Shown here: positions 23,420-31,356 of the stretch, in pieces
Numbering within the stretch: position 1 is the first letter of the stretch
Layout: each line of letters opens with the position of its first letter
Assembly: GCA_024231975.1 (NCBI GenBank)
Contig: JAAEQB010000111.1
Coordinates: forward strand, 186,001-250,000
Reading direction: 5' to 3'
Source: Allobosea sp.
GTDB lineage: Bacteria; Pseudomonadota; Alphaproteobacteria; Rhizobiales; Beijerinckiaceae
Length of the DNA: 64,000 nucleotides
Program-made: the position numbers and the translations under genes
The notes under the pieces: model-generated
Told to the model about the DNA's origin: nothing
Databases searched by the model: none
The model's input: the letters and a program-made list of their open reading frames with translations, nothing else

Positions 23420-24960
23420 TAGGCGTTCTCGTTCTTGGTCATCAGCGAGAACGGCGTCTTGATCAGGATGTAGAGGTCGAGCAGCACCGACCAGTTCTCG
23501 ATGTAGTAGAGGTCATGCTCGACGCGGCGCTGGATCTTGTCCTCGGTGTCGGTCTCGCCGCGCCAGCCATGGACCTGAGCCCAGCCGGTGATGCCGGGCT
23601 TGACCTTGTGGCGGGCGAAATAGCCGTCGACGACCTGCTCATAGGCGCGGTTCGAGGCGGTGGCGTGGATGGCGTGCGGGCGGGGCCCGACCAGCGAGAG
23701 ATTGCCCTTGAACACGACGTTGAGCAGCTGCGGCAATTCGTCGATCGAGGTCTTGCGGATGAAGCGGCCGACGCGAGTGACGCGCGGATCGTCCTTGGTG
23801 ACCTGCTTGGCGGCGGCAAAATCGCTCATCTCGTGATAGAGCGAGCGGAACTTCAGCACCTCGATCATCTCGTTGTTGAAGCCGTAGCGCTTCTGCCGGA
23901 ACAGGATCGGGCCCTTCGAGCCGAGCTTCACCGCGATTGCGGTCGCGATCATCAACGGCGACAGGGCAATCAGCGCCAGCGTGCCGACGATCTTGTCGAA
24001 CACCCATTTGACGACGATGTCCCAGTCGGCGATCGGCCGGTCGAACACGTCGAGCACGGGGACCGCACCGATATAGGAATAGGAGCGCGGCCGGAAGCGC
24101 AGCTTCGACATATGGGCCGAGAGCCGGATGTCGATCGGCAGCACCCAGAGCTTGCGCAGCATGGCGAGCAGCCGCGCCTCGGCCGAGATCGGCAGGGTGA
24201 AGATCACGAGATCGAGCTTGGTGCGGCGCGCGAACTCGACGAGGTCGTCGATCGTGCCGAGCTTGGGGTAGCCGGCGACGAGGTCGGGCGAGCGTTCGTC
24301 GTTGCGATCGTCGAAGACGCCGCAGACGCGCAGCCCCGTGTCGCGCTGCGCCTCCAGCGCCTTGATCAGTTCCTCGCCGGCGGGGCCACCGCCGACGATC
24401 GCGGTGCGGCGCTCCAGCCGGCCCATCCGGGTGAGCCTGAGGACGACCAGCGAGGCCGTCAGCCGCTCGGCCAGCAGAAGCGCGAGGCCGACCGCATAGA
24501 AGGCGGCGAGCCAGACGCGCGAGACCTGGTCGCCAATCTTGAGGAAGAAGAAGCCGGCCAGCGCCAGGAGGAACAGGATCGTCCAGCCGGCTGTGACCCG
24601 CACCGCCATGCTGATGAAGTTGCGCAGCGCGCCGACATGATAGAGGTGCAGCGCCTGGAAGACGGCGAGCGCGCCGACCGCCACCAGCGGCACGGTGATC
24701 TGGTAGGGCAGGGCGTAGTCGACCTTGCCGGCGACGTAGAACGCGAAGACCAGGCCGCCGACGCCGAGGATCACCAGCATGTCGGCGAGGCGTACCAGCC
24801 CCTCGATCAGCACCGGCGACAGCGTCTGCTTGACCGGCATCGCAGCGATGCGCTCGGCCAGCGGGTGGAAGGTCCGCGTGCCGTCGGAAGAGGCACCGCC
24901 CGTCGGGGAGGGGCCGGTTGAATCCGCCTTGATCAGGTCGCGAACGTCGAAAGCGCCCAT
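23416..24960 (-). CDS. Undecaprenyl-phosphate glucose phosphotransferase (WcaJ/ExoY-like)
   Basis: 514 residues. Four N-terminal helices, a central nucleotide-like domain (TAIVGGGPAGEELIKALE), a fifth helix near residue 310-330, then the C-terminal sugar-transferase domain: KIVGTLALIALSPLM, FRQKRYGFNNEMIEVLKFRS, DDPRVTRVGRFIRKTSIDELPQL, FKGNLSLVGPRPHA and KPGITGWAQVHGWRGE. This matches PglB/WcaJ-type enzymes that load the first sugar phosphate on undecaprenyl phosphate. The length and the full five-helix layout fit TIGR03023-type. It is operonic with the Wzy-like gene. Confidence 0.93.
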   Translation of the reverse strand: MGAFDVRDLIKADSTGPSPTGGASSDGTRTFHPLAERIAAMPVKQTLSPVLIEGLVRLADMLVILGVGGLVFAFYVAGKVDYALPYQITVPLVAVGALAVFQALHLYHVGALRNFISMAVRVTAGWTILFLLALAGFFFLKIGDQVSRVWLAAFYAVGLALLLAERLTASLVVLRLTRMGRLERRTAIVGGGPAGEELIKALEAQRDTGLRVCGVFDDRNDERSPDLVAGYPKLGTIDDLVEFARRTKLDLVIFTLPISAEARLLAMLRKLWVLPIDIRLSAHMSKLRFRPRSYSYIGAVPVLDVFDRPIADWDIVVKWVFDKIVGTLALIALSPLMIATAIAVKLGSKGPILFRQKRYGFNNEMIEVLKFRSLYHEMSDFAAAKQVTKDDPRVTRVGRFIRKTSIDELPQLLNVVFKGNLSLVGPRPHAIHATASNRAYEQVVDGYFARHKVKPGITGWAQVHGWRGETDTEDKIQRRVEHDLYYIENWSVLLDLYILIKTPFSLMTKNENAY

Positions 24961-25476
24961 CTCGTCCAGTCCTCGCGCGCGGCGCCTACCACGCAGGCCG
25001 CGCTGAAAGCCCCCGTGACCTAGCGCAAATTGCTCTCGGAAGACTTAATCGGACTCTGCGGAAGCGATCGGGATTTGAAGCGATTTGGGCTCATCGAAGA
25101 CGGTCTGAAACCGCATCCTCGAGGCATCTTTTTTCAGGCGTACGGAAAGGTCGATTTTCGCTCGGGCCTTCAAGGTATTAGCGGATGGTTTCGATGGTCG
25201 GGAAAGGGTGTCTGGAGTGCTGAAAAGGGTGTTTGAGTTGACAAAAAGCATAGATTCAGGCATTTAAGTCCCCGATGAGTGTCTGAGAAGCACATATTTC
25301 ATTGACCTTGCCCACGGGTATTTCCGGTGATTTGGGCTTGGGCGTGTGCTGGCCTTCGGCGAAAGCCTGAGCGCTCCCTTCATCTCGAACATCGTCTTTT
25401 GAACGCCAACGATGCGCACCCCGCAGACGCCGCACCCGCGCCGCCTGCGCCCTGGGCCAGCGCCCCTGTGTGACTT
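24961..25476. other. 516-bp gap upstream of the SMR pair
   Basis: No convincing gene; the short open frames on both strands lack homology and ribosome sites. It contains three copies of GTGTYTGRAG-like sequence at 25208, 25229 and 25279 (the first two 21 bp apart) and a promoter-like TTGACA (25238-25243), 17 nt, CATTTA (25261-25266), pointing to the SMR genes about 210 bp away. GC is lower here than in the genes around. Confidence 0.45.
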
Positions 25477-25845
25477 ATGTCTTTTCATTGGTTGATCCTG
25501 CTCGCGGCCATCGCCGTGGAGCTGCTTGCGACGTCGGCTCTGAAGGCCTTCGTCGCGGGCCCGGTCCTCGTGGCGGTGCTCCCGCTCGTGCTGATCGGAT
25601 TGTCCTTCGCCCTGCTCAGCGTCGCCTTGCGGGTCATCCCCATGGCCGTCGCCTACGCGGTCTGGGAAGGCCTCGGCATCGTCGGCATCGCCCTGATCGG
25701 CCATGCCTTCTTCGCCGAGCATCTGACGGTCCCGCGTATCCTGGCGCTGGCCCTGATCATCGGTGGCATCGTGCTGCTGGAACGCGGCGTCGGTCACGAC
25801 GCCGACGATATGGCCCTTGAGGAGGATGAGCGGAGGCTGGTGTGA
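25477..25845 (+). CDS. SMR-family transporter subunit 1
   Basis: 122 residues, four hydrophobic helices (LILLAAIAVELLATSALKAF, VAVLPLVLIGLSFALLSVAL, MAVAYAVWEGLGIVGIALIG, ILALALIIGGIVLLERGV). The membrane Glu of helix 1 (V-E-L-L) and AYAVWEG in helix 3 are SMR hallmarks. The extended charged C-terminus (DDMALEEDERRLV) is unlike typical SMR proteins. It is paired with the following SMR, as in heterodimeric MdtJI-like exporters, so it probably works only together with it. Confidence 0.88.
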   Translation: MSFHWLILLAAIAVELLATSALKAFVAGPVLVAVLPLVLIGLSFALLSVALRVIPMAVAYAVWEGLGIVGIALIGHAFFAEHLTVPRILALALIIGGIVLLERGVGHDADDMALEEDERRLV

Positions 25846-26180
25846 CCTTCGCTGCCTCCGCGCAGACCTTTGCGCTCGCCTGGCTGGCGCTGGCCGTCGC
25901 CCTAGAGGTGATCGGCACCAGCCTGCTCAAGATCTCGGACGGGCTGAAGCGCCGGCTCGTCGGCGCCCTCGGCGTGCTCTGCGTCGTCGGCGCCTTCGCC
26001 GCCCTGGCGCAGGCGATCCGCGGCATGGACCTCTCGGTCGCCTACGCCGTCTGGGGCGGCGTCGGCCTCGTGCTGACCGCCGTGGTCGGCGCGCTCGCCT
26101 TCGGCCAGCGCATCCGCCCGGCCGGCTGGCTCGGGATCGCGCTGGTCATCGCCGGCGTGGTCGCGCTCAAGCTCTTCTGA
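25842..26180 (+). CDS. SMR-family transporter subunit 2
   Basis: 112 residues, four helices, GTG start overlapping the previous stop by 4 bp. The helix-1 Glu lies in AVALEVIGTSLLKISDGL and helix 3 contains LSVAYAVWGGVGLVLTAVVG. It is more canonical than subunit 1. Two tandem, dissimilar SMR proteins with overlapping ends normally form a heterodimer with fixed opposite orientation. The loops differ in Arg/Lys content, which is consistent. The substrate is unknown; polyamines and quaternary amines are known for such pairs. Confidence 0.88.
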   Translation: MTFAASAQTFALAWLALAVALEVIGTSLLKISDGLKRRLVGALGVLCVVGAFAALAQAIRGMDLSVAYAVWGGVGLVLTAVVGALAFGQRIRPAGWLGIALVIAGVVALKLF

Positions 26181-26195
26181 CCCTAAGGCGTCGGC

Positions 26196-26564
26196 TCAGT
26201 TCAGGAACGGGTTCTTCCACCCGCCCTGCTGGGCTGGCGCCTTGGCCGGAAAGACCTCGGCGAGATAGTCCAGCACCTTGCCGCGCTCCTCCGAAGGGAG
26301 GGCCGGCATGTTGTGCTTCGTGACCATCCAGTCGAGCGTCTCGCTCCATTTCTCGCGGCTCAATCCCTGGGCTGCGACCAGCTTGAAGTTGTGGCAGGCG
26401 ACGCAGGCATAGAAGGCCTCGTCGCGGTTCGGCCCGGCCGGAAACATCTCCGGCGTCTCCTCGGACGGAGCAGGGGCCTGCGCCTGCGCCGCCGGCATGG
26501 CGAGCAGCAGGCCCGCGCCGAGCATGAGCCCGGCGCGGCGGATGCGTGCGATCATGGCGTTCAC
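26196..26564 (-). CDS. Monoheme cytochrome c, sulfite dehydrogenase partner
   Basis: 122 residues. Sec signal (RRAGLMLGAGLLLAMPAAQA, cut after AQA), then one heme motif CVACH with a distal Met likely in KHNMPALPSEERGKVLDYLAEVF. It is small and acidic after the signal. It overlaps the sulfite dehydrogenase gene by 4 bp and sits in the same order as the SorU-type cytochrome of Sinorhizobium, which takes electrons from the Mo subunit. Periplasmic. Confidence 0.85.
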   Translation of the reverse strand: MNAMIARIRRAGLMLGAGLLLAMPAAQAQAPAPSEETPEMFPAGPNRDEAFYACVACHNFKLVAAQGLSREKWSETLDWMVTKHNMPALPSEERGKVLDYLAEVFPAKAPAQQGGWKNPFLN

Positions 26565-27937
26565 CCGACCAGCACCGCGACCCGGTGCATCGGATTGGCG
26601 CCATAGCCCTGCGGGTTCCAGCCGCCGGCGACATGCGGCTGCGCCCGGCCCTTGCTGTCGGTGGCGCGGACCCAGAGCTCGTAATAGCCGTCCGAGGGCA
26701 GTTCGACCTCGGCCGTCCAGCGCCGCCAGTCATAGCGGTTCTTCGGCTCGGCCGCCTTGGCCGGCTGCCAGGTCGCGCCGAAATCGATCGAGACATCGAC
26801 GCGCGAGACGCCCTCATGCCCGTCCCAGGCGGCGCCGCGCAGAGCGAGCTTGCGCGTGCCGGTCGCCAGGCGCGTGCCGTTGGCGGGATTGGTGATAATG
26901 CCGCGCACCGGCATGTCGGTCATGGTGCGCATGTTTGAATCGTCGGTCTTGCCGCCGGGGATCATCGGCTTGATCGCGACGGAGTAGGAGGTGCCGCCCA
27001 TGCCCTGGCCGTCATGCACCTTGTCGCGGATGGCGATCCGCTTCAGCCATTTATGCGAGACCGAGGCCGGGAAGCCGGGGATGATCGCCCTGAGCGGTCC
27101 ACCATGGATCGCCGGCAGCGGCTGGCCGTTCATCGCCCAGACCAGGAGCGCATGCGGCTCCAGCGCTGCCGCGATCGGCACGCCGCGCGAGATCGCATCC
27201 TTTGTCGCATCGCCTGAGAGGTGCTGGTCGGCACCGAAATTGCCGGTGTGGACAGCGGTCGATTTCAGGCCGGCGCTCTGCAGCACGTCGGCGAGCGGCA
27301 CGCCGGTCCATTCGGCGCAACCGGCGCCGCCATTGGTCCACTGGTTGCCGCGCGCCTGCGGCTGGAAGAAGGAGCGGCCATTGCCACCGCATTCCAGCAC
27401 CATGCGGAAGGTCTTGTGCGTGAATTTTTGCTTGAGCTCGCCGAGCTTGATCTTCAGCGGCGTGTTGACCTCGCCGTCGATGGTCAATTCCCAGGCGTCG
27501 CCCTCGGTGAAGGGCTCCGGCGTCTGGCCGTTGTTGCGGACGTAGAATTTCTCGATCGGCGTGGTGTCGTCGTCGAGCATGTGCTCCGGCGTCTCGGCGA
27601 CGAGCGGCCGGTCGCCGAGCAGGATCAGGCCTTTGGCCTTGCCGGGGAAGTCGAGCAGTTGCGGGCCCTTCGGCGCGGCGGCTGCCGGGGCGGCGGATAG
27701 AGCGGGCGAGGCGGGCGGCGGCGCGCCTTGCGCCAGCGCGGCGGGGATCAGCCCGGCCGGCATCTGGTCCGAGAACGGGATCGCGCCACCAACGGCGGCC
27801 CCCATGGCCGCGAGGCCGGCGCCGCCGAGGAAGCCGCGGCGCGAGGAACCGGTGCGGCGGCCGAAGGCGAGCGCGTCGCCGCGCTCCGGATCGTCGCCAT
27901 AAAGTTCGGCCAGAGACCTTTCCTGCTTTGCCATCAT
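26561..27937 (-). CDS. Sulfite dehydrogenase/oxidase molybdopterin subunit (SorT/SorA-like)
   Basis: 458 residues. A Tat signal with SSRRGFLGGAGLAAMGAAVG (twin Arg) and cleavage near ALAQG. The sulfite oxidase fold follows: the Mo-ligand Cys in RMVLECGGNGRSFF, the H-T/G-N-F-G-A-D-Q-H-L region, PHALLVWAMNGQPLPAIHGGPLR and SVSHKWLKRI, with the C-terminal dimerisation domain (LRGAAWDGHEGVSRVDVSID). It oxidises sulfite to sulfate in the periplasm. It lies 88 bp downstream of the anti-sigma gene and overlaps the cytochrome gene, so all four genes look like one unit. Confidence 0.92.
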   Translation of the reverse strand: MMAKQERSLAELYGDDPERGDALAFGRRTGSSRRGFLGGAGLAAMGAAVGGAIPFSDQMPAGLIPAALAQGAPPPASPALSAAPAAAAPKGPQLLDFPGKAKGLILLGDRPLVAETPEHMLDDDTTPIEKFYVRNNGQTPEPFTEGDAWELTIDGEVNTPLKIKLGELKQKFTHKTFRMVLECGGNGRSFFQPQARGNQWTNGGAGCAEWTGVPLADVLQSAGLKSTAVHTGNFGADQHLSGDATKDAISRGVPIAAALEPHALLVWAMNGQPLPAIHGGPLRAIIPGFPASVSHKWLKRIAIRDKVHDGQGMGGTSYSVAIKPMIPGGKTDDSNMRTMTDMPVRGIITNPANGTRLATGTRKLALRGAAWDGHEGVSRVDVSIDFGATWQPAKAAEPKNRYDWRRWTAEVELPSDGYYELWVRATDSKGRAQPHVAGGWNPQGYGANPMHRVAVLVG

Positions 27938-28025
27938 GTCCTCCCTCGCGGCGGCGCCATTACGCCGGCGTTCAGGAACAAGACGCGCGAACCCGCCGGG
28001 TCATTCCATCCGGTCGAGACAAATT

Positions 28026-28784
28026 TTAGGCGAGGCAGGGCTGGGCGCTGCGCCAGTCGTTCAGCAGGGCGGTGCGCATCGGCGCGACTCTGTCCGCAGG
28101 CTCGCTCGTCAGGGCCCTGAGGAAACCGGCGATCATCTCGAAGCGCGCCGGCGGCATCCCGGTCGCGATCAGGAGATAGCCGTGCCCGCCGGCGCTCCAG
28201 CCTGCCAGCGTCCCGGTCGACTGGTCAGATGAAGGTGCCGATTCCGTGTGCGGGCTGACATGCAGGCTGAGCCGGCAACCACGCAGGCCGACGAAGCCGA
28301 CCCGGACCTGTCCGGTCGCCGAGGTGGCCTGCCAGACCGGCTGCAATCCGAGCCGGGCAAGCTCGCTGGAGACGGGGCCCGCTGCGGCCGGCGCGATCGT
28401 CACCACAGGCTGAGGGGATGTCGTCGCAAACTGCTCATGCGCCGCCAGGGACGCAGCGAGGAAGCTTTCGGAGGCATCCTGCCGCAGCAGCATCGGTGCC
28501 AGCGCGACGGCCGCGGTGACGAGGAGCACGGCGGCGATCGCTGCGACCCGTCGCCAGCCTTGGCGCGACGGTGCCGGCAACGAGGGCAGGGGCGGCGTAT
28601 CGCCAGCCGGCAGCGCCTGCAGCTCCTGTTTCAGCCTGACGATACCGCGCAGCCTTTCCGCCGCCTCCGGCGAGCCTGCCAACTGCTCGGCCATGGCGCG
28701 CTGCTGGGCCGGGGCCAGCTCGCCATCGGCGAAGGCGTTCAACCTCTCCCAGTCCGGCCGGGGGGATTGATCAGCCCGCGGCAT
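28026..28784 (-). CDS. Anti-sigma factor
   Basis: 252 residues. N-terminal cytoplasmic part RLNAFADGELAPAQQRAMAEQL fits anti-sigma domains without the zinc His-Cys-Cys set. One membrane helix lies near residues 80-100 (VAAIAAVLLVTAAVALAPML), then a periplasmic domain of about 150 residues. It overlaps the sigma gene by 14 bp, the standard coupling. It would release the sigma factor on a periplasmic signal, probably sulfite-related given the genes downstream; that is an inference from the Sinorhizobium RpoE4 system. Confidence 0.85.
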   Translation of the reverse strand: MPRADQSPRPDWERLNAFADGELAPAQQRAMAEQLAGSPEAAERLRGIVRLKQELQALPAGDTPPLPSLPAPSRQGWRRVAAIAAVLLVTAAVALAPMLLRQDASESFLAASLAAHEQFATTSPQPVVTIAPAAAGPVSSELARLGLQPVWQATSATGQVRVGFVGLRGCRLSLHVSPHTESAPSSDQSTGTLAGWSAGGHGYLLIATGMPPARFEMIAGFLRALTSEPADRVAPMRTALLNDWRSAQPCLA

Positions 28785-29295
28785 GGCGGGCCGGGAGCAC
28801 GCGGATATTGGCTCCCCCTATGATCGTGAGCAGCATGGCCCGGGCGCGCGACAGGCGGCTCATGACGGTGCCGGCCGGCACGCCGATCAGCGCCGCCGCC
28901 TCCGCATAGCTGAAGCCGTCGAGATCGACCAAGACCACCACCTCCTTCATCGCGACAGGCAGCTGTTCCAGCGCCTGCCGCACCGTGATCGCGCTGAGCG
29001 CGCGCTCGTCGAAACGCCAATCGGCCGGCTCGGGCGCCGGCGTGCCCTGTTCGCGCTGCTGCCGGCGTCCCTGGTCGATCAGCAGGTTGCGCAGGATGCT
29101 GTAGAGCCAGCGGCGATAGGCGGGATCGTCCGTCGGCTCGCTCCTGGCCGTGAGAACCCGCAAAGCGGCTTCCTGCGCGGCATCGGCGGCCCGCTCCCGG
29201 TCGCGCGTCAGCGCGCAGGCATAGCGGAACAGCCGCGCCCATTCGCGTTCGAGCCGCGCGCGGCGCGCGCTCGCCTTGCGTTCGTCGCGCCACAT
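28771..29295 (-). CDS. ECF RNA polymerase sigma factor
   Basis: 174 residues, only sigma2 and sigma4. Region 2: LFRYACALTRDRERAADAAQEAALRVL and YRRWLYSILRNLLIDQGRR; region 4: ALEQLPVAMKEVVVLVDLDGFSYAEAAALIGVPAGTVMSRLSRARAML. It begins the cluster that continues to anti-sigma, sulfite dehydrogenase and cytochrome. The same gene order controls sulfite oxidation in Sinorhizobium meliloti. No reliable promoter of its own was recognised upstream, though TGAACCGGTTC (29311-29321) is palindromic. Confidence 0.92.
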   Translation of the reverse strand: MWRDERKASARRARLEREWARLFRYACALTRDRERAADAAQEAALRVLTARSEPTDDPAYRRWLYSILRNLLIDQGRRQQREQGTPAPEPADWRFDERALSAITVRQALEQLPVAMKEVVVLVDLDGFSYAEAAALIGVPAGTVMSRLSRARAMLLTIIGGANIRVLPARHAAG

Positions 29296-29422
29296 GCTCG
29301 CGCCATCCGAACCGGTTCATGCCGCGAGCGGACGAGGCCAACGCCGGGCCGCCGCGACGCCGGCGAGCATAGGCGAGGATTCGCGAAAGCGGAACCGTGG
29401 CTGGCCGAGGTGGTCCGGCTGG

Positions 29423-30586
29423 TCAGCCGGCGCGCTTGCCGAGCGCGGCCCGATAGGCGCCGAGGACGCCGTCGATCATCGCGTTCAGGCAGAAATTGGC
29501 CCTGACATGCGAAGCGAGGTCGGCCGCCTCAGCCAGCCGCTCGGCGGCCGGCGTGGCCAGGGTCTTGCGGATGGCGCCCGCCAGGATGGTCGGCTCGTTG
29601 GCGGGGATCAGGCGGCCGGCGTGCCGGGGGCCATAGATCTCCTTGATGCCGCCGACATCGGTCGCGATCAGCGGCTGGGCCGCCGCCGCCGCTTCCAAAA
29701 TCACATAGGGCAGCGATTCCGCCCGCGACGGGATCACCATGACATGCGCCTTGGCGAGCGCGGCGCGGATCGGTCCGGGCGGTTCGAACACGCATTGGCT
29801 CGCGACGCCCTGGTCGACGGTCATCTGCCGCAGCAGCGCTTCGTCGGGGCCGGAGCCGACGATCAGCATGCGCGGCGTCAGCCCGTCGCGGCGTTTCAGC
29901 AACGCGAGTGCCTCGATCAGCGTGTCGACACCCTTGGCCGAGCGCAATTCGCCGAGATAGACGAGGTCGAATTCGGCATGGGCATGGTCGATCGGCTCGA
30001 ACTCGGCCTCCGAGATGCCGTTCAGGACGATGCGGTGATCGGTGCGCGGCTTGTGCCCGATATGGGCCTCGAAGCGCCCGGCGATGAAGGCGCTCTCGAA
30101 CAGGAACATGTCGGTCGCCGGTTCGAGCAGGCGCTCGATCGTCATGTAGAGGCGGTGCTCGGCGCTGCCGGGCTTGTAGTTGAAGCTGCCGCCATGCGGC
30201 GTGTAGGCGGTGACGTAGCGCCGACCGGGCGAGACCAGGGCGGGGAGGCGCGCATAGACGCCGCCCTTGGAGCCGTGCGCATGCACGATCTGCGGCGCGA
30301 TCCGCTTGCGGGTCGAGACCGCCGAAGCTTGCGCGCGCATGTCGGTCAGGCTCGGATAGCGCGACATCGGCACGCGGGTGACGCCGAGCGAAAGCTGCGG
30401 TCCGAGCTCGGCGAAGACCTGGTCGGCGCGTGGCCCGCCAGTGGTCGAGTCGCAGAAGATGCCGACGTCATGGCCGCGTTCGATCTGGCCGCGGGCGAGG
30501 TCGAGCACATGGCGGAACAGCCCGCCGAGCGGCGCGCGGAAGACATGCAGGATCTTGAGGGGCGCGGAGCCGGCCTCGACGGGCAT
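29423..30586 (-). CDS. Glycosyltransferase family 4
   Basis: 387 residues, GT-B fold. N-terminal ILHVFRAPLGGLFRHVLDLARG and QIVHAHGSKGGVYARLPAL; C-terminal VYLGELRSAKGVDTLIEALALL, MLIVGSGPDEALL, AKAHVMVIPSRAESLPYVILEAAAAAQPLIATDVGGI with the E-x7-E motif. It transfers a sugar during exopolysaccharide repeat assembly; donor and acceptor are not predictable. It follows wza by 27 bp on the same strand. Confidence 0.9.
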   Translation of the reverse strand: MPVEAGSAPLKILHVFRAPLGGLFRHVLDLARGQIERGHDVGIFCDSTTGGPRADQVFAELGPQLSLGVTRVPMSRYPSLTDMRAQASAVSTRKRIAPQIVHAHGSKGGVYARLPALVSPGRRYVTAYTPHGGSFNYKPGSAEHRLYMTIERLLEPATDMFLFESAFIAGRFEAHIGHKPRTDHRIVLNGISEAEFEPIDHAHAEFDLVYLGELRSAKGVDTLIEALALLKRRDGLTPRMLIVGSGPDEALLRQMTVDQGVASQCVFEPPGPIRAALAKAHVMVIPSRAESLPYVILEAAAAAQPLIATDVGGIKEIYGPRHAGRLIPANEPTILAGAIRKTLATPAAERLAEAADLASHVRANFCLNAMIDGVLGAYRAALGKRAG

Positions 30587-30612
30587 GGTGGCGATATCCC
30601 GGGAGGTGCCGC

Positions 30613-31173
30613 TCAGAACCAGCGTTCCTTGATCACGATCGTGTCGCCGGGTCGGACCGGATAGGTGATCGGCACCGTGCCGGTGACGAGCTGGCCGTCC
30701 ATCAGGCGGGTGACCTCGGCATAATTGCGCTGGCCGCGCGGCGTGAATCCGCCGGCGATCGCCACCGCGGTCTGCACCGTCATGCCGTTGACGAAGGGGA
30801 ACTGGCCGGAGTTGGTGACCTCGCCGAGCACGAAGAACGGCCGGTAGGCATCGACCTCGACCGAGACCTTGGGTTCGCGCAGATAGCCGGCGCGCAGGCG
30901 CGCCTCGATCGCGCGCTCGAGCTGCTGCGTCGAGCGCCCCTGCGCCTCGACAGCGCCGATCAGCGGCATCGAGATGCGGCCGGAGCCGTCGACGGCATAG
31001 ATGTTCGAGAGATTGTCCTGGCCGAAGACGATGACGCGCAGCTTGTCGCCGCTGGCGAGCTGGTAGGGGGCGGTCCGCTCGACGGCGAATTCAGGCGCTT
31101 CGATGCGCGGCGCGCAGCCGGCCACTGCGAGCGCAGCGGCAAGCGCCAGACAGACGGGATGTCTACTCATCAT
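30613..31173 (-). CDS. Polysaccharide export lipoprotein (Wza-like)
   Basis: 186 residues. Lipoprotein signal ending AVAGC. The poly-export domain is clear (YQLASGDKLRVIVFGQDNLS, DGSGRISMPLIGAVEAQGRS, LRAGYLREPKVSVEVDAYR), followed by one SLBB-like block (FFVLGEVTNSGQFPFVNGMTVQTAVAIAGGFT). Much shorter than E. coli Wza: it lacks the C-terminal helix, so it resembles GumB/ExoF-type proteins. ATG at 31173, with an adjacent GTG (31176) and second ATG (31170) as alternatives. Divergent from wzc; the 183-bp gap contains TTAA-rich sites. Confidence 0.88.
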   Translation of the reverse strand: MMSRHPVCLALAAALAVAGCAPRIEAPEFAVERTAPYQLASGDKLRVIVFGQDNLSNIYAVDGSGRISMPLIGAVEAQGRSTQQLERAIEARLRAGYLREPKVSVEVDAYRPFFVLGEVTNSGQFPFVNGMTVQTAVAIAGGFTPRGQRNYAEVTRLMDGQLVTGTVPITYPVRPGDTIVIKERWF

Positions 31174-31272
31174 CACCGGCGAACCCTTCAGAATCTGCCC
31201 GTAGGGTTAGGCCAGCATGGTTAATAAAAGCTGAGCGCCGGGTTGCGGGGTACATCCGGGCGTTGTGGCGCC

Positions 31273-31288
31273 TTAACCCGGCACTAAC
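31273..31288 (+). promoter_or_regulatory. CtrA-like site with one mismatch
   Basis: TTAA-N7-CTAAC, one base off TTAA-N7-TTAAC, between the divergent wza and wzc genes, 69 nt before the wzc start. More TTAA steps surround it (31219-31222 and 31290-31293), which could also attract MucR/Ros-type proteins. Confidence 0.35.
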
Positions 31289-31356
31289 CTTAATGCGCTC
31301 AGATGAGGCTGCGTGCTCTCCAAGGGGCACAAGAGTTCTGCGTGAATGGAAGCCTC

